This document shows, one piece after another, positions 1 to 6,736 of a stretch of DNA of 37,717 bases. Within the stretch, counting starts at the first letter, position 1, and every line of letters begins with the position of its first letter. The notes under the pieces were generated by a model. That model searched no databases. It was not told the DNA's origin and saw only the letters and a program-made list of their open reading frames with translations. The position numbers and the translations under genes are program-made. Source of the DNA: an uncultured Lachnospiraceae bacterium (GTDB lineage: Bacteria > Bacillota > Clostridia > Lachnospirales > Lachnospiraceae); the NCBI GenBank assembly GCA_946614165.1, contig CAMOGQ010000018.1, positions 1 to 37,717 on the forward strand, written 5' to 3'.

Positions 1-97
1 GAAACGGGCGGGGAAGTTCTGACGGCGGAATCCGGCGTCTGAAAAGAGATATTTTTCTGTTCGTGCCGGAAAAAAGACAGGTTGCGGAAGAAGAAGG

Positions 98-124
98 CCC
101 TTTTGCATTTAAAGGGAATATAAT
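98..124 (+). promoter_or_regulatory. Possible promoter/operator ahead of the symporter gene
   Basis: A perfect inverted repeat CCCTTT-N7-AAAGGG (98-116) is followed at once by a consensus -10 hexamer TATAAT (119-124). No convincing -35 lies 16-18 bp upstream, so an activator or an operator function is possible. The first 200 bases hold no other recognisable gene end. Confidence 0.3.
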
Positions 125-206
125 AAAGTATCGGATTTTCTGTTCCCGGAAAGGAAGGCGCAGGGCCGGACTTTCCGCAGGCATCTGCAGAAGGAGGGGA
201 TTAATT

Positions 207-1916
207 ATGGACAGATTTTTTGAAAACCCGGCACTGAAGACAAAGATCACTTCTTCCCAGGTAAAACTCCAGGAGATGCTGATCGGCTATTTTCTGGCGC
301 CCCTGTGCGCCATGCTGGCCAACTCTATTTTCAGCGCCTATCTTACCCGCTACTATGCGGACGTCATCGGTCTGACCGATAAGCAGTTCGGCATCTTTTC
401 CATGATGCTGCCCATCGTTTCCACAGTCTTTGTCATCGCAGGCAACCTTCTGGTGGGCCAGCTGATCGACAACACCCGTACGCCGGCGGGCAAGGCAAGG
501 CCCTACCTGCTGCTGTCGGTCCCGGTCATGGCCATAGCCATCATTCTGCTTTTCATGACTCCCGGCGGCGATAACATCGAGTCCACCAACTATCTTATGA
601 AGATGATCTGGATCGCGGTATCCTTTAACCTCTTCTATGCGGTTGGCTATCCCTGCTTCTATACGGCCCACAGCTCCATGGTGGCCCTGTCCACCAGGAA
701 CGGCAGTCAGAGAGGCCTTCTGGCCACGCTGTCCAACGCCTCCATGGTGGCGGCAGCGGGCGTGGGCGCATCCATCCTGGTGCCGGTCCTTCTGCAGCCC
801 GTCATGTTCGTGACCGGCGAAGGCGGCGTCATCGACCGTGCTGCTTCCTATAACAACTGGCGCATGATCGGCATCGTTCTGGCCGTGGTGACGGGCCTGG
901 GCATTGCCCTGGAATATTTCTTCACCCGGGAGCGCATCACGGAAGAGACCATGGCTCTGGGCATTAAGGAAGACAAGATCCCCATGAAGAAGCACATAGA
1001 GGCCTGCACCAGGGAGAAGTTCTGGTGGATGGTGGTCATCTACATCCTCTTCTTCCAGATGGGCCAGCTGGTCAAGAATACGTCCATGAGCTTCTATGTC
1101 CGCTGGATGTTCGACTCGGTTCTGGCTTCTTCCAATCCCGAAGCCCAGTCCGGCGCCCTCATGTCTACCCTGGGCCTGGTGGGCGGCCTGCCCTCCGCAG
1201 TGGGCATGGTCATCGCATGGCCCCTGGCGGCAAAGCTGGGCAAGAAAAGAGCGGTCCTTCTGGGCCTGATCCTGTCTCTGGCAGGCGGCCTTGTTTCCTT
1301 TATCAATGTACACAGCTTCCCCATCGTGACCTTCGGCGTCGTCCTGAAGGCCGTCGGCATCATTCCCTCCCAGTATGTCATGGTGGCCATCCTTTCCGAC
1401 GTCCTGGACCATCTGGAAGCAAAGAACGGATTCAGGAGCGACGGCTTTACCATGTCCATCTACGGTGCCACCATGGTGGGCCTGGCCGTTCTGTCCATGG
1501 GCATCGTCAACATCTTCCTGGGTTCCATGGGCTATGACGCTTCCCTGACAGTCCAGCCCGGCAGCGCCCAGACCGGCATGGTCATCGTCTATCTCTGCAT
1601 GGATATGATCGGCTTTGTGATCTCCATCGCGGCTCTCTGGGGCATGAACGTGGAGAAGTATCTGGAAGAAGACAAGCAGACTATCCTGGAACGCCAGAAG
1701 GCAGCGGTCCTGGCAGAGGGCGGTGTCTGGACCGATCCCGAGGAAAGAGAAAGACTGGAGCAGGAAAAGGCCGACCGCGAATCCGAGGAGGAGCGCATCA
1801 AAGAACTGAAGGCAAGATGTCAGAAAGAAGGCCTGGACTTCGAGGAAGAGAATAAAAAGTATCTGGAAGCACAGGAGAAGAGAAAGAATTCCCTGATCGG
1901 AAAGCTTCTGGGATAA
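207..1916 (+). CDS. MFS transporter, glycoside-pentoside-hexuronide:cation symporter (GPH) family
   Basis: Probable sodium- or proton-coupled sugar/glycoside symporter in the cytoplasmic membrane, 569 aa. I start at ATG 207, which has AGGAGGGG 7-8 nt upstream; the frame is open back to 63 but that extension has no membrane-protein character. The sequence shows about 12 hydrophobic segments. A loop after TM2 reads DNTRTPAGKARPYLL, the GPH-type cytoplasmic motif with conserved Asp/Arg/Lys. A second MFS loop has AAKLGKKRAV near residues 348-357. After the last helix there is an unusually long charged tail of about 90 residues (roughly 480-569), rich in Glu/Lys/Arg and probably coiled coil. Substrate cannot be read from sequence; the first 200 bases give no sugar-hydrolase neighbour. 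A terminator follows, so this is the last or only gene of its transcript. Family call is strong, substrate unknown. Confidence 0.9.
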   Translation: MDRFFENPALKTKITSSQVKLQEMLIGYFLAPLCAMLANSIFSAYLTRYYADVIGLTDKQFGIFSMMLPIVSTVFVIAGNLLVGQLIDNTRTPAGKARPYLLLSVPVMAIAIILLFMTPGGDNIESTNYLMKMIWIAVSFNLFYAVGYPCFYTAHSSMVALSTRNGSQRGLLATLSNASMVAAAGVGASILVPVLLQPVMFVTGEGGVIDRAASYNNWRMIGIVLAVVTGLGIALEYFFTRERITEETMALGIKEDKIPMKKHIEACTREKFWWMVVIYILFFQMGQLVKNTSMSFYVRWMFDSVLASSNPEAQSGALMSTLGLVGGLPSAVGMVIAWPLAAKLGKKRAVLLGLILSLAGGLVSFINVHSFPIVTFGVVLKAVGIIPSQYVMVAILSDVLDHLEAKNGFRSDGFTMSIYGATMVGLAVLSMGIVNIFLGSMGYDASLTVQPGSAQTGMVIVYLCMDMIGFVISIAALWGMNVEKYLEEDKQTILERQKAAVLAEGGVWTDPEERERLEQEKADRESEEERIKELKARCQKEGLDFEEENKKYLEAQEKRKNSLIGKLLG

Positions 1917-1941
1917 AAGATAATAAGGAAGTTACCCTACA

Positions 1942-1976
1942 TAAGGGGCCCCTGCAGGAAGGCATGGGCCCTTTTA
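1942..1976 (+). terminator. Rho-independent terminator of the symporter gene
   Basis: AAGGGGCCC and GGGCCCTTTT form a 9-bp stem (one G-T pair) around a 14-nt loop, ending in a short T run, 25 nt after the stop codon. Confidence 0.7.
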
Positions 1977-2004
1977 TGATGCAGGGAAATTTTTTTGAAA
2001 ATTA

Positions 2005-2047
2005 TTAGCACTCACCTATTGACAGTGCTAATAATGCGTGCTATATT
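2005..2047 (+). promoter_or_regulatory. CIRCE operator overlapping a sigma-A promoter of hsp20
   Basis: TTAGCACTC (2005-2013), 9-nt spacer, CAGTGCTAA (2023-2031): the HrcA-bound CIRCE element with one change (canonical right arm GAGTGCTAA). The -35 box TTGACA (2019-2024) lies partly inside the right arm; a 17-bp spacer leads to -10 TATATT (2042-2047). HrcA bound here would cover the -35. Transcription should start near 2054, giving a leader of about 130 nt. Confidence 0.9.
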
Positions 2048-2182
2048 ACATGTAGAACAAGGGGAACGGATAGAACGGATGGCAACCGAAAGGAGGCCCA
2101 CCAGGATCCGCAGAGGATGAATGATCCGGACCCTGCGTCCGAAGAAAAAAATTATTCAATGATTTGAAAGGAGATATATACC

Positions 2183-2647
2183 ATGTTACTTCCCAGCATT
2201 TTCGGCAATGATTTATTTGATACTTTTGATAACTTCTTCTATCCCGCATTCGAAGTTCCCACCACTTCCAACGTGGAAAAGAAACTTTACGGCGGACATG
2301 CCGGCCGCATCATGAAGACAGACGTAAGGGAACATGAGACAGGATATGAGATCGCAGTCGATCTGCCCGGCTTCAAGAAAGACGAGATCAAAGTGGAGCT
2401 CAAGGACGGTTACCTGACCGTATCCGCAGCCAAGGGCCTGGAAGAGAATGAGAAGGACAAGAAGACCGGCAAGTACCTCCGCAAGGAGCGTTATTCCGGC
2501 AGCATGTCCAGAAGCTACTTCGTAGGCGAGGATATGAAGCAGGAAGACATCAAGGCGAAGTTCGAAGACGGCGTCCTGAACATCTGCCTTCCCAAGAAGG
2601 AGCAGCAGCAGAAGGTAGAAGAGAACCACTTCATCGCCATCGAATAA
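2183..2647 (+). CDS. hsp20: Small heat-shock protein, Hsp20/alpha-crystallin family
   Basis: ATP-independent holdase chaperone that keeps unfolding cytosolic proteins soluble; 154 aa, a normal size for bacterial Hsp20. The N-terminal arm (1-45) carries LFDTFDNFF. The alpha-crystallin domain runs from about residue 45 to 143: YEIAVDLPGFKKDEIKVEL, then a region around Y/LTVSA, then FEDGVLNICLPKK, which matches the A-x-x-x-n-GVL motif with phenylalanine in first place. The C-terminal extension ends HFIAIE and resembles the I-x-I anchor only loosely. Start ATG 2183 has AAAGGAGAT 7 nt upstream. It is a single-gene unit between its own CIRCE promoter and the 2705-2748 terminator, so it should be heat-induced through HrcA. 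Confidence 0.95.
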   Translation: MLLPSIFGNDLFDTFDNFFYPAFEVPTTSNVEKKLYGGHAGRIMKTDVREHETGYEIAVDLPGFKKDEIKVELKDGYLTVSAAKGLEENEKDKKTGKYLRKERYSGSMSRSYFVGEDMKQEDIKAKFEDGVLNICLPKKEQQQKVEENHFIAIE

Positions 2648-2704
2648 CAGAAGAGTGATCCGCATATGAGCCGCAGAGATCCTGCGGCCTGCGGTATAAA
2701 GAAT

Positions 2705-2748
2705 ACAGAGAAAGCCCTCTGCCCGAAACGGCAGAGGGCTTTCTCTGT
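2705..2748 (+). terminator. Strong terminator after hsp20
   Basis: Perfect 19-bp stem (ACAGAGAAAGCCCTCTGCC with its complement) around a 6-nt loop CGAAAC. The T-rich 3' arm and mirrored A-rich 5' arm would let it also stop transcription from the right. Confidence 0.85.
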
Positions 2749-2790
2749 GTGTAAAAATACTGAAAGTAAAAAGGCAGCAGGCAGATCCTG

Positions 2791-3042
2791 TCAGGAACCT
2801 GATGGCATGGGAATCACAATATCCAGATAAAAGATATCCCCGTCTGTATGAATAGACATGAGGCCCTGATATTTTTCCGTGATCCGCTGGATGGATCTGG
2901 TGCCGAAGCCGTGGCAGGAACGATTGTCTTTCGTGGTTACCGGAAGCCCGTCTTCCATGACGATCCGGCCCCCGGAAGAGGAGTAAAAAGGAGCAGAGAA
3001 ATCTGTTCCTTTTTTACTGCTTTCATGGCCGCACTTACCGGA
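2791..3042 (-). pseudogene. Decayed GHKL histidine kinase, C-terminal fragment
   Basis: Reading leftward from a stop at 3043-3045 to a TGA at 2791-2793, the frame ends in the ATP-binding tail of an AgrC-type GHKL sensor kinase: FEDG-like MEDGLPVTTKDN, then the G2-box-like HGFGTRSIQRITEKYQG, then IFYLDIVIPMP. The 5' half of the frame is not kinase-like, and a piece in another frame (DPVSAAMKAVKKEQ, about 3000-3055) looks like part of the same domain, so at least one frameshift has occurred. No N box, His box or sensor region is present. I read it as a remnant of a lost kinase; a functional fragment is unlikely. The plus-strand frame over the same bases (2848-3102) resembles nothing. Confidence 0.6.
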
Positions 3043-3116
3043 TCATCCCAGGAGATATTCGACACAGAACGTCATCCTGCCGCATCCTGCCAGCCGCCGT
3101 GATGTGCAAGAAGAGG

Positions 3117-3145
3117 TGGAGTTTTATGAAAGGATTGTTTATAAT
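3117..3145 (+). promoter_or_regulatory. Probable promoter of the lipoprotein-hydrolase pair
   Basis: Consensus -10 TATAAT at 3140-3145 with a poor -35 (TGGAGT, 3117-3122, 17-bp spacer). Predicted start is about 18 nt before ATG 3169, leaving room for the GGAGG site. Confidence 0.4.
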
Positions 3146-3168
3146 AATGGGAAACGGAGGTAAAAGCT

Positions 3169-3909
3169 ATGCAGAAGATCAAAATGATTCTGATCTGCCT
3201 GCTTCTGGCATGCTGTCTGTGCTCCTGCAGAGAAAGGGGATCGTCGGAAGACAGGGTATCTGACGGCCAGCAGAGTAATGTAGGCTGGTTCCTGTTTATA
3301 TTTGACAACCGCTCCGCACAGCAGCAGCTGGTGAAAGACATGGCAGACGGCAATATACCCGGAAAGCTGACGGTCAGGTATTATGCGCTGAAGTATGACG
3401 AGGACTATTCCTGGCAGGAAGTACTGCTGGACGATTATACCACTGTTCTGGAAGACAAGGATCTGATCCGCAGGATCTATCATACCATGACCAACATGAT
3501 CGTGGTCGGACAGCTGGGCGTACAGGACAACCGGACCCGCTGCAAACTGGATTTTGAACTGCAGGACGGAAGGAGCTGCGCCTTCACTTTCGAGACCGCT
3601 TCCATCATCAATATAGAAGGACAGAACTATGTTCTGGAAAGCGACGGAAGGCTCTGGCAGCTTCTGCCCAACGGCTTCGAGGTCAAGGACGCTCTGAAGG
3701 CTCTGGAGGAGGTGCAGGCAAAGGAAGATGCCCAGGCTCTGGAAGAGGCCCAGACCCAGGAAGGGGAACAGACCCCTGATGGCGGGCAGGCTCCCGAAGG
3801 CGCACCGGCCCCTGAAGCAGTCCAGACTCCCGAAGGCGCACCGGCTCCTGAAGCAGCCCAGACTCCTGAAGCAGTCCAGGAACAGACAGCAGCACCCGCA
3901 CAGCCTTAA
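3169..3909 (+). CDS. Hypothetical lipoprotein with Pro/Glu/Ala-rich repeat tail
   Basis: 246 aa. A type II signal peptide covers residues 1-19 with lipobox LCSC, so C20 should be lipidated and the protein anchored on the outer face of the membrane. Residues about 35-170 form a globular domain without a family I recognise. From about 175 the chain is low complexity: units such as QTPEGAPAPEA repeat every 15 codons at DNA level, ending PAQP. Such tails usually act as wall-spanning spacers. Start ATG 3169 has GGAGG 8 nt upstream. The next gene starts 24 nt after its stop, so the two are probably cotranscribed. No catalytic motif seen; function unknown. Confidence 0.75.
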   Translation: MQKIKMILICLLLACCLCSCRERGSSEDRVSDGQQSNVGWFLFIFDNRSAQQQLVKDMADGNIPGKLTVRYYALKYDEDYSWQEVLLDDYTTVLEDKDLIRRIYHTMTNMIVVGQLGVQDNRTRCKLDFELQDGRSCAFTFETASIINIEGQNYVLESDGRLWQLLPNGFEVKDALKALEEVQAKEDAQALEEAQTQEGEQTPDGGQAPEGAPAPEAVQTPEGAPAPEAAQTPEAVQEQTAAPAQP

Positions 3910-3933
3910 AGACATCTGCCAGGGAGAAAAGCA

Positions 3934-4878
3934 ATGAGAAAGAACTTTACCTACAAATCCAGTGACGGAAAGACACGGATCCACGGAATGGTCTGGATCC
4001 CGGACCATACAAAAAGAAGCGAGATCCGGGGCATCGTTCAGATCGTGCACGGCATAGTGGAATTCATAGGACGCTATGACAGATTTGCCAGATTCCTCAA
4101 TGACCAGGGCTATCTGGTCATCGGCAACGACCATCTGGGCCACGGGGCATCCGTATGCACCGATGAAGACCATGGTTTCTTTGCGGAGCCGGACGGCAAC
4201 GCCTGTCTGATCGGAGACATTCGAAAGCTCCACAGGCATACCAGGGAAAAGTTCCCCGGAGTGCCCTATTTTATCCTGGGCCACAGCATGGGCTCCTTCC
4301 TGACCAGGCAGTATATCACCCGTTTCGGCAATGAGCTGACCGGCGCCATTCTCCTGGGAACGGGCTATCAGTCCATGGCTGCCGTCAAGACGGGAGAGGA
4401 GCTGTGCAGACGGATCGCAGGGGTAAAGGGCTGGCGCTACAGAAGCACTGTCCTGTTCGACATTGCCCTGGGTTCGAACAACCGCAGGATCAAAAATCCC
4501 AGGACATCCTATGACTGGCTCAGCCATGACGAAGCCGTGGTGGACGCCTTTGCGGCCCATCCATGGAACACCTTCCGCTTTACGGTCAACGGCTATTACA
4601 ACCTGTTCAGGTCCATCGAAGCGGCGTCCAGACCCGCCAATATTCAGATGATCCCCTTCGACCTTCCCATTTTCATGGTCTCGGGAGAAGAGGACCCGGT
4701 GGGTGACTACGGGAAAGGTGTCCGCAGAGTCTATGACCAGTACCTGAAGAACGGGATCACCAACGTATCCATGAAGCTCTATCCGGGCCTTCGCCACGAG
4801 GTCCTGAACGAAGTGGGTCATGACACAGTGGATCAGGACCTGCTGCGGTGGCTGGAGGATCATCTGGAAGACCTGTAA
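3934..4878 (+). CDS. Alpha/beta hydrolase, monoacylglycerol lipase-like (Hydrolase_4/S33)
   Basis: 314 aa, cytosolic (no signal peptide or membrane segment). Likely cleaves a short ester or monoacylglycerol/lysophospholipid. The triad can be placed: nucleophile S118 in the elbow GHSMG (116-120), acid D254 in GEEDPVGD, and base H288 in GLRHEV. An HG oxyanion-hole motif occurs in IVHGIVEF (38-45), as in PldB/monoglyceride lipases. GYLVIGNDHLGHG (59-71) is the other family hallmark. The length and these motifs fit the lysophospholipase/monoacylglycerol lipase group of Firmicutes; the real substrate is not known. Start ATG 3934 has GGGAG about 9 nt upstream. It is the second gene after the lipoprotein and ends at the 4899-4942 terminator. 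Confidence 0.88.
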   Translation: MRKNFTYKSSDGKTRIHGMVWIPDHTKRSEIRGIVQIVHGIVEFIGRYDRFARFLNDQGYLVIGNDHLGHGASVCTDEDHGFFAEPDGNACLIGDIRKLHRHTREKFPGVPYFILGHSMGSFLTRQYITRFGNELTGAILLGTGYQSMAAVKTGEELCRRIAGVKGWRYRSTVLFDIALGSNNRRIKNPRTSYDWLSHDEAVVDAFAAHPWNTFRFTVNGYYNLFRSIEAASRPANIQMIPFDLPIFMVSGEEDPVGDYGKGVRRVYDQYLKNGITNVSMKLYPGLRHEVLNEVGHDTVDQDLLRWLEDHLEDL

Positions 4879-4898
4879 AAGACACTTTGCGAAAAATG

Positions 4899-4942
4899 AA
4901 AGAGCCGTGCGCCCCGTTTTGGGAGCGTACGGCTCTTTTTCT
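4899..4942. terminator. Bidirectional terminator between hydrolase and glycerol operon
   Basis: AAAGAGCCGTGCGC pairs with GCGTACGGCTCTTT (one G-T), extended by CCC/GGG around a TTTT loop, with TTTTTC on the plus strand and CATTTTTCG on the minus strand. It closes the 3169-4878 unit and the converging 8193-5069 unit. Confidence 0.8.
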
Positions 4943-4979
4943 TTCATGCCCTTTCCGGACCCCCTCCGGAGCAGGCCTT

Positions 4980-5013
4980 GTCCGGAAAGCTGCCCCCCGG
5001 CAGCCTTCCGGAC
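4980..5013 (+). terminator. Second hairpin in the convergent gap
   Basis: GTCCGGAAAGCTGCC and GGCAGCCTTCCGGAC pair over 15 positions (one A-C mismatch) around a CCCC loop, followed by TGTTTT on the plus strand. It may be a backup terminator. The gap 4943-5068 holds nothing else I can identify. Confidence 0.35.
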
Positions 5014-5068
5014 TGTTTTAAGAAGAAATTCTGCTCTGAAAAATCAGAAAGCAGTGCATTTATGCGGA

Positions 5069-5449
5069 TCAGGCAACGGGAACGTTCCTGGTCGCTACTA
5101 CATTAACGCCGGTGCCGCAGACATCCTCGATGACCACATCGCCGATGGATACAGGCGCCTTGATGGCGACTTTGTCAATGGCGTCCATGCAGGCGAAGAT
5201 CTTATCCTTGGGGATGTTGGCAGCGGTCTTGACGGAAGCCCTGTGCAGCTTGCCGCCGGAGACGACAACGGTGGATGTGACGGTACGCTCGGGATGTGTT
5301 ACTTCGTTCCTGGCGTATCTGTCACCGATGGCGCAGGTATTGCCCTTTACGCTGAGGATCTCAATCTCTCCGCTGTCTTTCTTTTCCAGTTCCACCGTGA
5401 TCTGGCAGCCCATGGGGCAGCCGATACAGGTTAAATCTCTTTTTTCCAT
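5069..5449 (-). CDS. DUF1667 protein of the glycerol-3-phosphate oxidation unit
   Basis: 126 aa, no signal peptide. The N-terminus has a Cys cluster CIGCPMGC (C8, C11, C15) and a further C39 in GNTCAIG; this spacing suggests metal or Fe-S binding but no cluster is proven. The remainder (HPERTVTSTVVV, VNVVATRNVP) matches the DUF1667 family, which in Clostridia is almost always the third gene after the two flavoproteins encoded just upstream. It starts 15 nt after the stop of its neighbour with an AAAGGGG ribosome site. I infer it is a small electron-transfer or assembly subunit of that dehydrogenase, taking the place of GlpC; direct evidence is lacking. Confidence 0.85.
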   Translation of the reverse strand: MEKRDLTCIGCPMGCQITVELEKKDSGEIEILSVKGNTCAIGDRYARNEVTHPERTVTSTVVVSGGKLHRASVKTAANIPKDKIFACMDAIDKVAIKAPVSIGDVVIEDVCGTGVNVVATRNVPVA

Positions 5450-5464
5450 TTTCGTACCCCTTTC

Positions 5465-6736
5465 TTATTCCTGCTCGATTTTGATGGTAATGGTCTTCAG
5501 ATCAGGATATTCGGCCAGTTTCTTCTTCTGAAGAATGATCTGTTCCATCTCACCGGGGGCCATGATCCGTTTCTTCTGGTGCTGGACTCTCTGGTCGTCA
5601 TAATAGACGCTGACGAAGCTGTTCTTGAAGACGGCGCCCACACGGAAGCGTACTGTCAGAAGATCATCCATATTGGCAACGTTGATGGTGGAAGGAACCG
5701 TGTAGCGGGCGCCCTGAACAGCGGCGATATTGATGATCTTATCCGCTTCGGGAGACTTGCAGCCGGCCTTGATATACTTGGCGGCGTTTGCACCCGCTCT
5801 GGTGGCTTCCTCGGAAACGTAGTCCACCAGGTCATGTACATGAAGGACATTGCCTGCGGCGAAGACGCCGGGGATGTTGGTCTCCAGGGACTCGTTGACC
5901 ACGGGGCCGCTGGTGATGGGGCTCATTTCCACACCGGCGCTGCGGGACAGCTCGTTCTCGGGGATCAGACCGCAGGAGAGAAGAAGGGTGTCGCATTCAT
6001 AGCGCTCTTCCGTGCCGGGGATGGGCTTGTTATGGGAATCCACTTCGGCAATGGTAACGGCCTTGACGCGTTCCTTGCCTTCGATATCCACGACTGTGTG
6101 GGAGAGCTTCAGCGGAATGCCGAAGTCATCCAGACACTGGACGATGTTTCTCTTCAGACCGCCGGAATAGGGCATCAGCTCGGCCACGACCTTGACTTTG
6201 GCTCCTTCCAGGGTCATACGTCTTGCCATGATCAGACCGATGTCGCCGGAGCCCAGGATCACGACTTCACGGCCGGGCATATAGCCTTCGATGTTGACCA
6301 GACGCTGGGCCGTACCTGCGGAATAGATGCCGGCAGGACGGTAGCCGGGAATGTTCAGGGCGCCTCTGGGACGCTCTCTGCAGCCCATGGCCAGGATCAC
6401 AGCGCCTGCCTGGATCTGGAACATGCCGTCGGTCCGGTTCATGGCGGTGACCACCTTGTCATGGGAGATGTCCATGACCATGGTATGGAGCTTGTATTCA
6501 ATGCCCAGCTCCAGGACCTGGTCGATGAAACGGGAGGCATACTCGGGACCGGTCAGCTCTTCCTTGAAGGTATGCAGACCGAAACCGTTATGGATGCACT
6601 GATTCAGGATGCCGCCGAGCTCATTGTCGCGCTCCAGGATCAGGATAGAATCAATACCGCTCTTTTTTGCGGAAACAGCTGCCGCCAGGCCGGCGGGACC
6701 GCCGCCGACGATCACGATATCATAATTAGTCATCAT
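5465..6736 (-). CDS. NAD(P)/FAD-dependent oxidoreductase paired with GlpA-like dehydrogenase
   Basis: 423 aa flavoprotein. The FAD-binding Rossmann motif is VIVGGGPAGLAAA (8-20); the second, NAD(P)-binding motif is LGSGDIGLI (161-169); the C-terminal FAD motif is PGVFAAGN. A lone Cys sits in LNQCIHNGFG (C47), without the CxxC/CxxxxC pair of disulfide reductases, so electron transfer is likely flavin-based. It overlaps the preceding gene by 4 nt (ATGA), implying translational coupling. Two in-frame ATGs occur at 6736 and 6733; AGGAGG lies 4 and 7 nt before them, so the second is equally or more likely. I infer it moves electrons between the upstream FAD/[2Fe-2S] protein and NAD(P), as in the conserved clostridial three-gene set; the direction is not shown by sequence. 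Confidence 0.88.
   Translation of the reverse strand: MMTNYDIVIVGGGPAGLAAAVSAKKSGIDSILILERDNELGGILNQCIHNGFGLHTFKEELTGPEYASRFIDQVLELGIEYKLHTMVMDISHDKVVTAMNRTDGMFQIQAGAVILAMGCRERPRGALNIPGYRPAGIYSAGTAQRLVNIEGYMPGREVVILGSGDIGLIMARRMTLEGAKVKVVAELMPYSGGLKRNIVQCLDDFGIPLKLSHTVVDIEGKERVKAVTIAEVDSHNKPIPGTEERYECDTLLLSCGLIPENELSRSAGVEMSPITSGPVVNESLETNIPGVFAAGNVLHVHDLVDYVSEEATRAGANAAKYIKAGCKSPEADKIINIAAVQGARYTVPSTINVANMDDLLTVRFRVGAVFKNSFVSVYYDDQRVQHQKKRIMAPGEMEQIILQKKKLAEYPDLKTITIKIEQE

Noticed and set aside
2848-3102. Plus-strand 84-codon frame
   Set aside because: Antisense to the recognisable kinase tail; no ribosome site and no similarity.
3139-4947. Long open minus-strand frame opposite the lipoprotein and hydrolase
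   Set aside because: Both plus-strand genes have ribosome sites and family motifs; the antisense frame has none.
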